Positions 19,857 through 28,535 of a stretch of DNA of 64,000 nt are shown in pieces (the stretch's first letter is position 1; each line of letters opens with the position of its first letter). Source of the stretch: Mycolicibacterium crocinum. Its GTDB lineage: Bacteria; Actinomycetota; Actinomycetes; Mycobacteriales; Mycobacteriaceae. The notes under the pieces were generated by a model that saw only the letters and a program-made list of their open reading frames with translations, had not been told where the DNA came from and did not search any database. The translations under genes and the position numbers were made by a program. The stretch spans positions 1,240,001-1,304,000 of the forward strand of contig NZ_CP092362.2 of NCBI RefSeq assembly GCF_022370635.2. Direction: 5' to 3'.

Positions 19857-19884
19857 TGAACCGAACCGATCCAGCCCTCGTGTC
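19857..19884 (+). promoter_or_regulatory. Second SigL-type promoter, upstream of the ThDP/KAS III operon
   Basis: TGAACC at 19857-19862 and CGTGTC at 19879-19884 with a 16-base spacer, both hexamers and the spacing identical to the sigL promoter at 18521-18548. The start codon of the next gene lies 33 bases downstream. This places the four-gene operon 19918-24335 under probable direct SigL control. Confidence 0.82.
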
Positions 19885-19917
19885 AATGGCAGGGCCGGGG
19901 AGGATGGGTGATCTGAG

Positions 19918-21627
19918 ATGGACGAGCGCCAACGCGTGGTCGACTACATTGTCGACCAACTCGCGGCCACCGGTGTCGAGCACATGTTCGGAGTCGACGG
20001 TGCGAACATCGAGGATCTCTACGACGCCGCCCACTTCCACTCCTCTGTCACCGCGGTGCTGGCCAAACACGAGTTCTCTGCGGCGACGATGGCTGACGGT
20101 TACAGCAGGTCCGGCTGCGGTCTCGGGGTCGTCATGGCCACCTCGGGCGGTGGCTCACTCAATCTTGTTCCGGGACTTGGTGAATCGCTGACCAGTCGGG
20201 TACCGGTGCTGGCGCTGGTCGGCCAGCCGCCGATGGCGATGGATGGGCGTGGCAGTTTCCAGGACACCAGCGGACGTAACGGTTCGCTGGATGCCCACGC
20301 ACTGTTCTCGACGGTGTCGGTGTACTGCCGACGCATCACGTCGGCGGATGAGATCATCACCGCGCTGCCTGAGGCGATCACCGCATGCTGGCGTGGCGGG
20401 CCGGCGGTCTTGTTGCTGCCCAAGGACATTCAGCAGGGGTTGATTCCGGTGCGGAGTCGGCTGTCGTCGGCCCCGGAGCTGCCGGTGGTGGGTGATCCAT
20501 GGCCGATCGCCCGCGCGCTGCGCCGGGCCCGCGGACCGGTGACAATCATCGCCGGCGAACAGGTGGCGCGCGATGATGCCCGCCCGGAACTGGAGCGGCT
20601 GCGTGCCCTGCTACGCGCCCGGGTCGCGACGGTTCCCGATGCCAAGGACGTCAGCGGCTCGCCCGGCCTGGGCTCGTCGTCCTCGCTGGGCGTCACCGGG
20701 GTGATGGGTCATTCCGGGATTGCCGATGCCATTCGCGACAGTGCCCTGTGCCTGATCGTGGGCACCCGCCTCACCGTGACCGCACGCAGCGGTCTGGATG
20801 AGGCGATGACGTCGGTGCCGGTGATGTCGCTCGGCTCGGCAGCGCCGTACCTGGCGTGCACCCATATCCGCACCGACGATCTGCGGGCATCGCTGGGACA
20901 ACTGGCGATGATGCTGTCCGGCGGTGGTCGGCCGCACGGACTGTCGGTGCCTGAGACCGTCGGCCACCGGGAGCTGACCCCGCCCCCGTTCGCCGGGGAC
21001 GGAATCCGGTATCGCGACGCGGTTTCCGCGCTCGACGCCGTGCTTCCTGACGACGTCGACATCGTCGTCGACGCGGGCAACACCGGAGCGGCGGCCATTC
21101 ACACCCTGCCGGTGCGCAGATCCGGCCGATTCGTCGTCGCCCTGGGTATGGGTGGCATGGGATACAGCTTCGGGGCGGCGATCGGCATGGCGTTCGGGCG
21201 CGGCCGGCGGGTCGTGGTGGTGGCTGGCGACGGCTCGTTCTTCATGCACGGCATGGAGATGCACACCGCCTGGCAGTACCGGCTGCCGATCACCTTCGTC
21301 TTGTTCAACAACAACGCCCATGCCATGTGCGTGACGCGGGAGCAGCTGTATTACCGGGACCTGTACAGCTACAACAGGTTCCGCGCCAGCAATCTGGGTG
21401 TGGGGCTCGCGGCCATGTTCCCGGGGTTGCCCTCCGTCGACGTCGTCGAGCCCGGGCAGTTGCACGCCGCGCTCGGGTCCGCCGTGGCGTGTGATGGACC
21501 GTCTGTGGTCAGCATCGAATGCTCCGCTGACGAAATCCCGCCCTTCGCGCCGTTCCTGGCCGCGTTGCGGCAATCCGAGAGCCCGATTGCAGAGGAGAGC
21601 ACCACCCATGTCGCTGCCCGCGCTTGA
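19918..21627 (+). CDS. Thiamine-diphosphate-dependent enzyme (acetolactate synthase-like)
   Basis: A 569-residue three-domain ThDP enzyme of the acetolactate synthase/decarboxylase superfamily. The N-terminal catalytic Glu is E52 in LAKHEFSAA. The ThDP/Mg motif starts GDGSF near residue 437 and ends with the Asn run at 464-466 (FNNNAHAM). It differs from housekeeping IlvB and lies far from any ilv genes. It is the first gene of a tightly overlapping operon with an SRPBCC protein, a KAS III-like synthase and an aminotransferase, so an acyloin- or C-C-bond-forming or decarboxylating step in a specialised pathway is inferred. Substrate unknown. Confidence 0.85.
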   Translation: MDERQRVVDYIVDQLAATGVEHMFGVDGANIEDLYDAAHFHSSVTAVLAKHEFSAATMADGYSRSGCGLGVVMATSGGGSLNLVPGLGESLTSRVPVLALVGQPPMAMDGRGSFQDTSGRNGSLDAHALFSTVSVYCRRITSADEIITALPEAITACWRGGPAVLLLPKDIQQGLIPVRSRLSSAPELPVVGDPWPIARALRRARGPVTIIAGEQVARDDARPELERLRALLRARVATVPDAKDVSGSPGLGSSSSLGVTGVMGHSGIADAIRDSALCLIVGTRLTVTARSGLDEAMTSVPVMSLGSAAPYLACTHIRTDDLRASLGQLAMMLSGGGRPHGLSVPETVGHRELTPPPFAGDGIRYRDAVSALDAVLPDDVDIVVDAGNTGAAAIHTLPVRRSGRFVVALGMGGMGYSFGAAIGMAFGRGRRVVVVAGDGSFFMHGMEMHTAWQYRLPITFVLFNNNAHAMCVTREQLYYRDLYSYNRFRASNLGVGLAAMFPGLPSVDVVEPGQLHAALGSAVACDGPSVVSIECSADEIPPFAPFLAALRQSESPIAEESTTHVAARA

Positions 21628-22273
21628 CGACATCGTCGTCCACACCGGATCCGTCGACCCCATCGAGGGAGTCACGAGAATCGAGACCTCTCCGCGAGAG
21701 CAGGCCACCCCGATCATCATGGAGATGATGCGGTCGGTGTACCCGCACGACGAGGTCTTCGGCCCATACTGCACCGTCAACGACTACGTCGACTGCCCGC
21801 CCGACGAGCTGTACGGATACCTGTCCGACACCCGCTCGCTCGAGGAGTGGACCTACAGCCTGCGCGGCTTCGAGACCACCGACGAGCCGGGACTGTGGCT
21901 CGCCTACGACAGATTGGGTTCGCAGACTTCGATTTACACCCGCACCGAGGCCAATCCGGACGCGCGCACCGTGGACTATCACTGCGCGTGGGATCAGGGC
22001 AAGCATCTGTGGATGATCTACCTGATGCGGGTGGTCGACGCACAGGTCGTGTTGAACAAGCCGGGTTCGGTTGTGCTGTGGACGAATTGCCACCACCCGT
22101 TCTATGACGACAATCCCTACCCGGAGACGGCGCCCCCGGAGCGTCCGGTGTGGGTCGGCGACTTCTGGGACATGTTCGGCGCCGGTCACGCTCTGGAGCT
22201 GCAGAACCTCAAAGCCATTGCCGAGTATCGGCATCGCAACGGCTTACCGATAACCCCCGACTGGATGAAATGA
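21608..22273 (+). CDS. SRPBCC-like protein of the SigL-promoter operon
   Basis: A 221-residue soluble protein whose middle, with VNDYVDCPPDELYGYLSDTRSLEEWTYS near residues 55-80, resembles the START/SRPBCC (polyketide cyclase/aromatase-like) fold. No catalytic motif can be assigned with certainty. ATG 21608 overlaps the preceding ThDP gene by 20 bases, and the stop overlaps the next start (ATGA), so it is an integral operon member. It could bind, cyclise or dehydrate the product of the neighbouring enzymes. The family call is moderate; the function is unknown. Confidence 0.6.
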   Translation: MSLPALDDIVVHTGSVDPIEGVTRIETSPREQATPIIMEMMRSVYPHDEVFGPYCTVNDYVDCPPDELYGYLSDTRSLEEWTYSLRGFETTDEPGLWLAYDRLGSQTSIYTRTEANPDARTVDYHCAWDQGKHLWMIYLMRVVDAQVVLNKPGSVVLWTNCHHPFYDDNPYPETAPPERPVWVGDFWDMFGAGHALELQNLKAIAEYRHRNGLPITPDWMK

Positions 22274-23304
22274 GCACTGCCATGAGCTATCCCAGCGTCA
22301 GCCTGCTCGACGTATCGAGCTACCTGCCGGGTGATCCGATCCCGGCCGAGTATTACGCCCAGTTCGCCGACTCCGACGAACTCCGCGACAACCTGATGTT
22401 CCGGGCGCCCAAGTTCCGCCACCACGTCGCTCCCGACGAGACCGCGACCGACATGATCGAGCGGGCCACCGCCGGACTGATCGAGCGGCACGGCGAGGAT
22501 GTGATCACCGGCGCCGACATCCTGATCACGCATACCCAGATGCCGGACATGCCGTTCTACGGCGGAGGCGGTGCGATCGCGCATCGGCTTGGTATGAGAC
22601 CGAATTGGGTGCTGGATCTGCACAACGGCGGCTGTGCCGCGTTCGTGCTGGGACTGCAGGTGGCTCGCCAGCTGTTGTCCTCCGGCGCGGGGCAGACCGC
22701 ACTGGTGGCGATCGCGCAGAACGCCGCGGGCCAGGTCTTCGAGCAGCCGACCGTACGCCGCAAGGCCCAGGCCGCGGTGCCCGGTGACGGTGCCGCCGTC
22801 GGCCTGGTCGCGGTGTCCGACGAGTCACCGATCCTCGACGTCGAAACCCGCACATACGGTGAATTCGCCGGGGATATGACGATCGCCTTCGACCCACCCC
22901 GCAAGTGGTGGCAGCCCGGAGAAGCCGAGGGGTACATCGGGTTCACCGAATCCAAAATCACCAAAGTGCTGGCCCGCGGCAACCGTCAGGTGCCCGAGGT
23001 GGCGCTGGCGGTCTGCGATCGGATCGGCATGAAATCGCGCGATCTCGATCTGTTCGTCACCAACCAGCCCAACCGGGTGTTCCTGCGCAACTGGCGTGAA
23101 GCGTTGGAGCTGCCCGCCGAGCGGCACGTCGACACCTTTGATGAGTGCGGCAACCTGTTCGGCGCGGGTATTCCGATCAACCTCGACCGGGCGATCAGCG
23201 ACGGCCGGATCTCGGCCGGCGACACCGTGTTGATGGCAGCGTTCGCCCACGCCGGTGACTTCGCCGGCGCGGCCGCGGTCCGCTGGGGCGGTCGGGCCGC
23301 CTGA
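22270..23304 (+). CDS. 3-oxoacyl-ACP synthase III (KAS III/FabH)-like enzyme with altered catalytic triad
   Basis: A 344-residue thiolase-fold condensing enzyme. The acyl-accepting Cys is C122 in HNGGCAAF. The position of the FabH His (HQAN) is N265 in TNQPNRVF, while the Asn of the third motif is kept (N295 in ECGNLFGAG). A Cys-Asn-Asn set is unusual: the changed residue normally helps decarboxylate malonyl-ACP, so this enzyme may condense or transfer acyl groups without malonyl decarboxylation. ATG 22270 overlaps the upstream stop and the stop overlaps the next ATG. Confidence 0.85.
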   Translation: MSTAMSYPSVSLLDVSSYLPGDPIPAEYYAQFADSDELRDNLMFRAPKFRHHVAPDETATDMIERATAGLIERHGEDVITGADILITHTQMPDMPFYGGGGAIAHRLGMRPNWVLDLHNGGCAAFVLGLQVARQLLSSGAGQTALVAIAQNAAGQVFEQPTVRRKAQAAVPGDGAAVGLVAVSDESPILDVETRTYGEFAGDMTIAFDPPRKWWQPGEAEGYIGFTESKITKVLARGNRQVPEVALAVCDRIGMKSRDLDLFVTNQPNRVFLRNWREALELPAERHVDTFDECGNLFGAGIPINLDRAISDGRISAGDTVLMAAFAHAGDFAGAAAVRWGGRAA

Positions 23305-24335
23305 TGACAACCATGATCAGGGTCGCCGAGGACACGGTTGCCGCCCTGCCCGACGCTGTTGACCCACTGGCGTTGTCGCTCAACGAGAATCCGTTCTCGC
23401 CGCTGCCTGCGGTGCGCTCGGCGCTGATCAGCGCAATCGATTCGGCGAACAGGTATCCGGAGTTCCTGCCGGAGCGCCTCCGACGGCTCATCGCCACCCG
23501 GATCGGGTTGGCCGAGGAACAGGTCGTGTTGGGTCCGGGTGCCACCGGCGTCGCCATGCAGCTGTTGCACGCCGTGACCGAACCGGACGATCGGATCGCC
23601 ATGGCCACACCGACCTTCGACGGCTATCCGATCATGGCCGGCATGGCCCGGCTGCAGCCGGTGATGGTGCCGCTCGATCAGCACGGCTGTCACCAATTGG
23701 ATGCGCTGGCCGATGCGGCGGCCAACGCCAAGGTGGTGGTGTTGTGCCGGCCGCACAATCCGACCGGAACGATCGAGTCGACGTTCGAGGTAAATCGCTT
23801 TCTCGCCGCGGTACCGAGCGACACCATCGTGGTGCTCGACGAGGCCTACATCGAGTTCGTCGCACCCGGATTCCGGCTCGACGCACGGATGCTGATCCGC
23901 AAGTACCCGAATGTGCTGGTGCTGCGGACGTTCTCCAAGGCGTACGGTCTGGCCGGGCTGCGGATCGGCTACGGTTTCGGCTCCGCCGATCTGACGAGCC
24001 GGCTGTGGCGGATGCAGCTGCCGTTCGGCATGGACAGCACCAGCCTGGTCGCCGTCGCGGCGTCCTACGACGCGGAACGCCAATTGCAGCGCCGAATTCG
24101 GGTGATCGCCGCCGAGCGACGCTACCTGCGGATGCGACTGCGCGCGATGGGCGTATACGTCACCGAAGGGCATGCCAACTTCGTGTACCTGCCGCCGGCC
24201 CAGCGCCCGTGGCGAGAGGTCTTCGACCCTGCCGGTCTGCGGGTCCGTCACTACGCCGACGGCGGCGTCCGAATCACGGTGGGGGACCGGTGGTCGACGC
24301 GAGCGGTGCTCGGGGCGGTGGCCGAACGACGGTAG
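23304..24335 (+). CDS. Class I/II PLP-dependent aminotransferase (histidinol-phosphate aminotransferase-like)
   Basis: A 343-residue fold-type I aminotransferase. LSLNENPFSPLP at the N terminus, RPHNPTG near residue 152, LDEAYIEF near 178 and the PLP Lys K212 in TFSKAYGLAGLRIGY are all present. It resembles HisC but stands in an operon with ThDP, SRPBCC and KAS III-like genes, not with his genes, and overlaps the KAS III stop by one base. It probably aminates a ketone or aldehyde made by the pathway. It is the last gene before the MarR regulator. Confidence 0.88.
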   Translation: MTTMIRVAEDTVAALPDAVDPLALSLNENPFSPLPAVRSALISAIDSANRYPEFLPERLRRLIATRIGLAEEQVVLGPGATGVAMQLLHAVTEPDDRIAMATPTFDGYPIMAGMARLQPVMVPLDQHGCHQLDALADAAANAKVVVLCRPHNPTGTIESTFEVNRFLAAVPSDTIVVLDEAYIEFVAPGFRLDARMLIRKYPNVLVLRTFSKAYGLAGLRIGYGFGSADLTSRLWRMQLPFGMDSTSLVAVAASYDAERQLQRRIRVIAAERRYLRMRLRAMGVYVTEGHANFVYLPPAQRPWREVFDPAGLRVRHYADGGVRITVGDRWSTRAVLGAVAERR

Positions 24336-24374
24336 TGCCCTACGGGGGTACGTCGATGCGGTATGAATGGGCGG

Positions 24375-24884
24375 ATGGCCGAATCACTTCCGTCCCCCAA
24401 GCCGGACCCGATCGCCGCGGCGCGGCGCAATTGGGAGCGCGCCGGGTGGGGTGATGTCGCCGAGGGCATGGTGGCGGTGACCTCGGTGATGCGGGCCCAT
24501 CAAATCCTGCTGGCCCGGGTGGAGAATGCGCTGCGGCCCTACGATCTGAGCTTCTCGCGGTTCGAGCTGTTGCGGTTGTTGGCGTTCAGCCGCACCGGCG
24601 CGCTGCCGATCACGAAGGCCTCGGACCGCCTGCAGGTGCACGTCACCAGCGTCACCCATGCCATTCGCCGGCTGGAGGCCGACGGGCTGGTCAAGCGGGT
24701 GCCACATCCCACCGACGGGCGCACCACGCTGGTCGAGATCACCGAGCTGGGCCGCTCGACGGTCGAGGACGCCACCGCGACGCTCAACGAGCAGGTGTTC
24801 GCCGATATCGGCATGGCGGCACCGGAAGCCCGTGCGCTGGTGGCATCGATCGAGACCCTGCGCCACCACGCGGGGGATTTCTAG
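24375..24884 (+). CDS. MarR family transcriptional regulator
   Basis: About 169 residues with a winged-helix MarR domain: LSFSRFELLRLLAF, ITKASDRLQVHVTSVTHAIRRLEADGLVKRVPHPTDGRTTLVEITELGR. The start is uncertain: ATG 24375 follows GGGCGG, while ATG 24363 would add four residues. It lies about 40 bases downstream of the aminotransferase on the same strand and could regulate that operon. Its end overlaps the convergent mmsB gene by four bases. Confidence 0.88.
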   Translation: MAESLPSPKPDPIAAARRNWERAGWGDVAEGMVAVTSVMRAHQILLARVENALRPYDLSFSRFELLRLLAFSRTGALPITKASDRLQVHVTSVTHAIRRLEADGLVKRVPHPTDGRTTLVEITELGRSTVEDATATLNEQVFADIGMAAPEARALVASIETLRHHAGDF

Positions 24885-25750
24885 CGCAGGGTTTCGATGA
24901 CCGCGCTGAAATCCAGGTCGGGGTGTGCTTCGGCGAATTTGGCGTAGATCTCGGCGGCGTGCGTGCCCAGCGGGGCGGTGGCGCCGGTCGACGACACCGC
25001 GTTCATCGCCAGACCGAGGTCCTTGTTCATCAGCGCAGTGGCGAAGCCCGGCTGGAAGTTGTTATTGGCCGGTGAGGTCGGAACCGGGCCGGGCACAGGG
25101 CAGTTCGTGTGCACCGCCCAGCAATTGCCGGTCGCACCGGTGATGACGTCGAACAGCGACTGCGCGGACAGGCCCAGCTTCTCGGCCAGAACGAAGGCTT
25201 CACCCACGGCGATCTGCTGCACGGCGAGCACCATGTTGTTGCACAGCTTGGCGGCCTGACCCGCCCCGGACGAACCGCAGTGAATCACCTTGCTGGCCAT
25301 GGGGTCCAACACCGGTCGCGCCCGGTCCAAGGCGTCGGCCTCGCCGCCGACCATGAACGCCAACGTGCCGGCGGTCGCGCCCTTGATACCGCCGGAGACG
25401 GGGGCATCGAGCTGAGCCATCCCGGCAGCGGACGCCTGCGCGTTGACCTCACGGGCGTCATCGACGGAGATCGTCGAGGTGTCGATGAACAGCGTGCCCG
25501 GCTTCGCGGCCGGAAGCGCCTCGGCGTAGCAGGCTTTCACGATCACGCCGTTGGGCAGCGAGGTGATGACGACGTCGGCCTCGGACACCGCAGCGGCGCC
25601 GGCGTCGAACACCGTCGCGCCCTTCTGCTCGGCGGCCGCGCGCAGGGCGGGCACGGGATCGAAGCCACGCACGGTGTAGCCGGCGTTGACCAGGTTGGCC
25701 GCCATCGGGCCGCCCATGTGGCCAAGCCCCAGGAACGCGATCGTCGTCAT
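24881..25750 (-). CDS. mmsB: 3-hydroxyisobutyrate dehydrogenase
   Basis: A 289-residue NAD-dependent beta-hydroxyacid dehydrogenase of valine degradation that makes methylmalonate semialdehyde. The Rossmann motif FLGLGHMGGPMAANL is at the N terminus, the substrate loop DAPVSGG near residue 120 and the catalytic Lys in GQAAKLCNN near 170. ATG 25750 follows AAGGAG. It is third in the operon mmsA-fadE9-mmsB, the order found in M. tuberculosis Rv0753c-Rv0751c. Confidence 0.95.
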   Translation of the reverse strand: MTTIAFLGLGHMGGPMAANLVNAGYTVRGFDPVPALRAAAEQKGATVFDAGAAAVSEADVVITSLPNGVIVKACYAEALPAAKPGTLFIDTSTISVDDAREVNAQASAAGMAQLDAPVSGGIKGATAGTLAFMVGGEADALDRARPVLDPMASKVIHCGSSGAGQAAKLCNNMVLAVQQIAVGEAFVLAEKLGLSAQSLFDVITGATGNCWAVHTNCPVPGPVPTSPANNNFQPGFATALMNKDLGLAMNAVSSTGATAPLGTHAAEIYAKFAEAHPDLDFSAVIETLR

Positions 25751-25766
25751 GTATGGCTCCTTTGCC

Positions 25767-26933
25767 TCATGCCGATGCGCGTGCCCGGGCGGCTTCTGCT
25801 CGCCCGATGACCACGCGCATGATTTCGTTGGTGCCCTCCAGGATTCGGTGCACACGCAGATCGCGGACGATCTTCTCGATCCCGTACTCCCGCAGATAGC
25901 CGTAGCCGCCGTGCAGCTGCAACGCCTGGTCGGCCACCTCGAAGCACGCGTCGGTGACATAGCGCTTGGCCATCGCGCACAACGCGACCTTGTCCGGCTC
26001 GTCGTTGTCCAGGGCGACGGCCGCGCGCCACAGCATCAGCCGCGACGTCTCCAGCGCGGTGGCCATGTCGGCCAGCGTGAATCGGATGGTCGGCTCGTCG
26101 AGCAGCGCACCGCCGAATGCCTGCCGGTCGGCCAGATAGCTTGCGGCCTTCTCGTAGGCGGTCTGCGCGCCGCCGAGTGAACAAGCCGCGATGTTGAGTC
26201 GTCCGCCGTTGAGGCCGTTCATCGCGATCCCGAAGCCGGTGCCCTCGCCCTCGGGTCCGCCGAGCATGGCCGAGGCGGGTACGCGCACCCCTTCGAGGAT
26301 CACTTGGGCGGTGGGCTGAACGTTCCAGCCCATCTTCTCCTCCTGGGCGCCGAAACTCAGCCCGGGGGTGTCCTTTTCGACGATGAACGCCGAGATGCCG
26401 CGGGGCCCGTCGGCGCCGGTGCGGGCCATCACGATGTACACGTCCGAGCTGCCCGCGCCGGAGATGAACTGCTTGACCCCGTCGAGGACGTAGGCGTCGC
26501 CGTCACGAACCGCCTTGGTACGCAATGCCGAGGCATCCGATCCCGCACCCGGCTCGGTGAGGCAGTAACTTGCGATGGCCTCCATCGACGCGAGCCGGGG
26601 GATCCACGACTTGCGCTGATCGTCGGTGCCGTAGGTGTCGACCATCCACGCACACATGTTGTGAATCGACAGGAACGCCGCCAGCGCGGGGTCGGCGGTC
26701 GACAACTGCTCGAAGATCCGCACCGCGTCCAGGCGCCGCAGCCCGCTACCGCCGACATCCTCGGCGCAGTAGATCGCGGCCATCCCCAATTCGGCGGCGT
26801 CTCGCAACACCTCCACCGGGAACTCCTTGGAGTGATCCCAGTCCAGAGCATGCGGCGCAAGACGTTTGATGGCGAACGCGGCCGCCGTCTCGGCGATCAC
26901 GCGATCGTCGTCGTCCAGCGTCAGGAAGCTCAT
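25767..26933 (-). CDS. fadE9: Acyl-CoA dehydrogenase (isobutyryl-CoA dehydrogenase type)
   Basis: A 388-residue FAD-dependent acyl-CoA dehydrogenase. YCLTEPGAGSDASAL near residue 130 contacts FAD and substrate, and the C-terminal HGGYGYLREYGIEKIVRDLRV...ILEGTNEIMR block holds the catalytic Glu region. With mmsA and mmsB on either side, oxidation of isobutyryl-CoA in valine breakdown is the likely role. Its ATG overlaps the mmsA stop by four bases. Confidence 0.94.
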   Translation of the reverse strand: MSFLTLDDDDRVIAETAAAFAIKRLAPHALDWDHSKEFPVEVLRDAAELGMAAIYCAEDVGGSGLRRLDAVRIFEQLSTADPALAAFLSIHNMCAWMVDTYGTDDQRKSWIPRLASMEAIASYCLTEPGAGSDASALRTKAVRDGDAYVLDGVKQFISGAGSSDVYIVMARTGADGPRGISAFIVEKDTPGLSFGAQEEKMGWNVQPTAQVILEGVRVPASAMLGGPEGEGTGFGIAMNGLNGGRLNIAACSLGGAQTAYEKAASYLADRQAFGGALLDEPTIRFTLADMATALETSRLMLWRAAVALDNDEPDKVALCAMAKRYVTDACFEVADQALQLHGGYGYLREYGIEKIVRDLRVHRILEGTNEIMRVVIGRAEAARARASA

Positions 26934-28450
26934 TGCATTGTGGGGATGACGAACTCGGCCCCGTCCTTGATACCCGACGGCCACCGCTCGGTGACGGTCT
27001 TGGTCTTGGTGTAGAACAGGATCGAGTGCGGCCCGTGCTGATTGAGGTCACCGAAGCCAGAGCGCTTCCAGCCGCCAAAGGTGTGGTAGGACACCGGAAC
27101 CGGAATCGGCACGTTGACGCCGACCATGCCGACCTGCACGCGGGAGACGAAGTCGCGGGCGGCGTCGCCGTCGCGGGTGAAGATCGCCACGCCGTTGCCG
27201 TATTCATGTTCGGTCGGCAGCCGCAGGGCTTCTTCGTAATCGTGAGCGCGCACGATGCACAGCACCGGGCCGAAGATCTCGTCGGTGTAGATCGACATGT
27301 CGGTGGTGACGTGGTCGAAGAGGGTGGGGCCGATGAAGAACCCGCCCTCGAGGCTGGCGTCGTCGAATGTGAGCTCATCGCTGGCCTTCTCACGGCCGTC
27401 GACCACGATCTCGGCTCCGGCGGCGACGCCGGCGTCGATGTAGTCACGCACCCGTTGCAGCGCGGCGCTGGTGACCAGCGGGCCGTAGTCGGCCTTGGGG
27501 TCCAGGCTGTGTCCCACGCGCAGTTCGTTGATCCGCTCGACAAGCCTGCCGCGCAACCGGTTTGCGGTCTCTTCACCGACCGGGACAGCGACGCTGATCG
27601 CCATGCAGCGCTCACCGACGCTGCCGTAGCCCGCGCCGATCAGCGCGTCGACGGCCTGGTCGAGGTCAGCGTCGGGCATGACGATCATGTGGTTCTTCGC
27701 GCCGCCGAAGCACTGCGAGCGCTTGCCGTTGGCCGCCGCGGTGGAGTAGATGTACTGCGCGATATCGGAGCTGCCGACGAAGCCGACGGCCTTGATGTCG
27801 GGGTGTGTCAGGATCGCGTCGACGGCTTCCTTATCGCCCTGCACGACCTGGAACACACCGGCGGGCAGGCCCGCTTCGAGGAACAGTTCGGCCAGGCACA
27901 CGGGCACCGAGGGGTCGCGCTCGGAGGGCTTGAGGATGAAGGCGTTGCCGCATGCGAGCGCGGGTCCGGCCTTCCACAGGGGGATCATCGCCGGGAAGTT
28001 GAACGGGGTGATGCCGGCGACCACACCGAGCGGCTGGCGGATCGAGTACACGTCGATGCCGCCGCCGGCGCCCTCGGTGAATTCACCCTTGAGCAGGTGC
28101 GGGATGCCGATGGCGAACTCGATGACCTCGATGCCGCGCTGGATGTCGCCCTTGGAGTCGGGGACGGTCTTGCCGTGCTCGATGGACAGCAGCTCGGCGA
28201 GCTCGTCGACGTTGGCGTTGACCAGCTCGATGAACTTCATCAGGACGCGGGCGCGGCGCTGCGGATTCCAGGCCGCCCATTCCTTCTGCGCCTCGACGGC
28301 CGATGCCACTGCGGTGTCGACGTCGGCGGCTGAGGCCAGGAGCACCTGGGCCTGCACCTCACCGGTGCTGGGGTTGAAGACGTCCGCGGTGCGCGAGCTG
28401 CTGAGGTTGCTGCGCTTACCGTCGATGAAGTGCTGAATGGTTGTGCTCAT
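26930..28450 (-). CDS. mmsA: Methylmalonate-semialdehyde dehydrogenase (CoA-acylating)
   Basis: A 506-residue aldehyde dehydrogenase converting methylmalonate semialdehyde to propionyl-CoA. Diagnostic stretches are GVVAGITPFNFPAMIPLW, the NAD site VGFVGSSDIAQYIY and the catalytic Cys in GSVGERCMAIS. It is the first gene of the valine-degradation operon. A perfect 18-bp palindrome lies 30 bases upstream of the start codon. Confidence 0.96.
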   Translation of the reverse strand: MSTTIQHFIDGKRSNLSSSRTADVFNPSTGEVQAQVLLASAADVDTAVASAVEAQKEWAAWNPQRRARVLMKFIELVNANVDELAELLSIEHGKTVPDSKGDIQRGIEVIEFAIGIPHLLKGEFTEGAGGGIDVYSIRQPLGVVAGITPFNFPAMIPLWKAGPALACGNAFILKPSERDPSVPVCLAELFLEAGLPAGVFQVVQGDKEAVDAILTHPDIKAVGFVGSSDIAQYIYSTAAANGKRSQCFGGAKNHMIVMPDADLDQAVDALIGAGYGSVGERCMAISVAVPVGEETANRLRGRLVERINELRVGHSLDPKADYGPLVTSAALQRVRDYIDAGVAAGAEIVVDGREKASDELTFDDASLEGGFFIGPTLFDHVTTDMSIYTDEIFGPVLCIVRAHDYEEALRLPTEHEYGNGVAIFTRDGDAARDFVSRVQVGMVGVNVPIPVPVSYHTFGGWKRSGFGDLNQHGPHSILFYTKTKTVTERWPSGIKDGAEFVIPTMQ

Positions 28451-28480
28451 GACTGCCCCTTGGCTGACCTGGCGGCTGAA

Positions 28481-28498
28481 TACTAGGACATCCTAGTA
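28481..28498. promoter_or_regulatory. Perfect palindromic operator upstream of mmsA
   Basis: TACTAGGA-CA-TCCTAGTA, eight-base arms around two bases, sits 31-48 bases upstream of the mmsA start on its promoter side. It is the typical size and position of a repressor-binding site for a catabolic operon. The regulator is not evident in this window. Confidence 0.7.
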
Positions 28499-28535
28499 AC
28501 GCTGTGAGCAGGTTCGCAAGGGGGCCTCGGGCGGG

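Noticed and set aside
23304..24335. Calling the HisC-like gene hisC
   Set aside because: It resembles histidinol-phosphate aminotransferase, but operon context is biosynthetic with ThDP and KAS III-like genes and no his genes are nearby, so the symbol is withheld.
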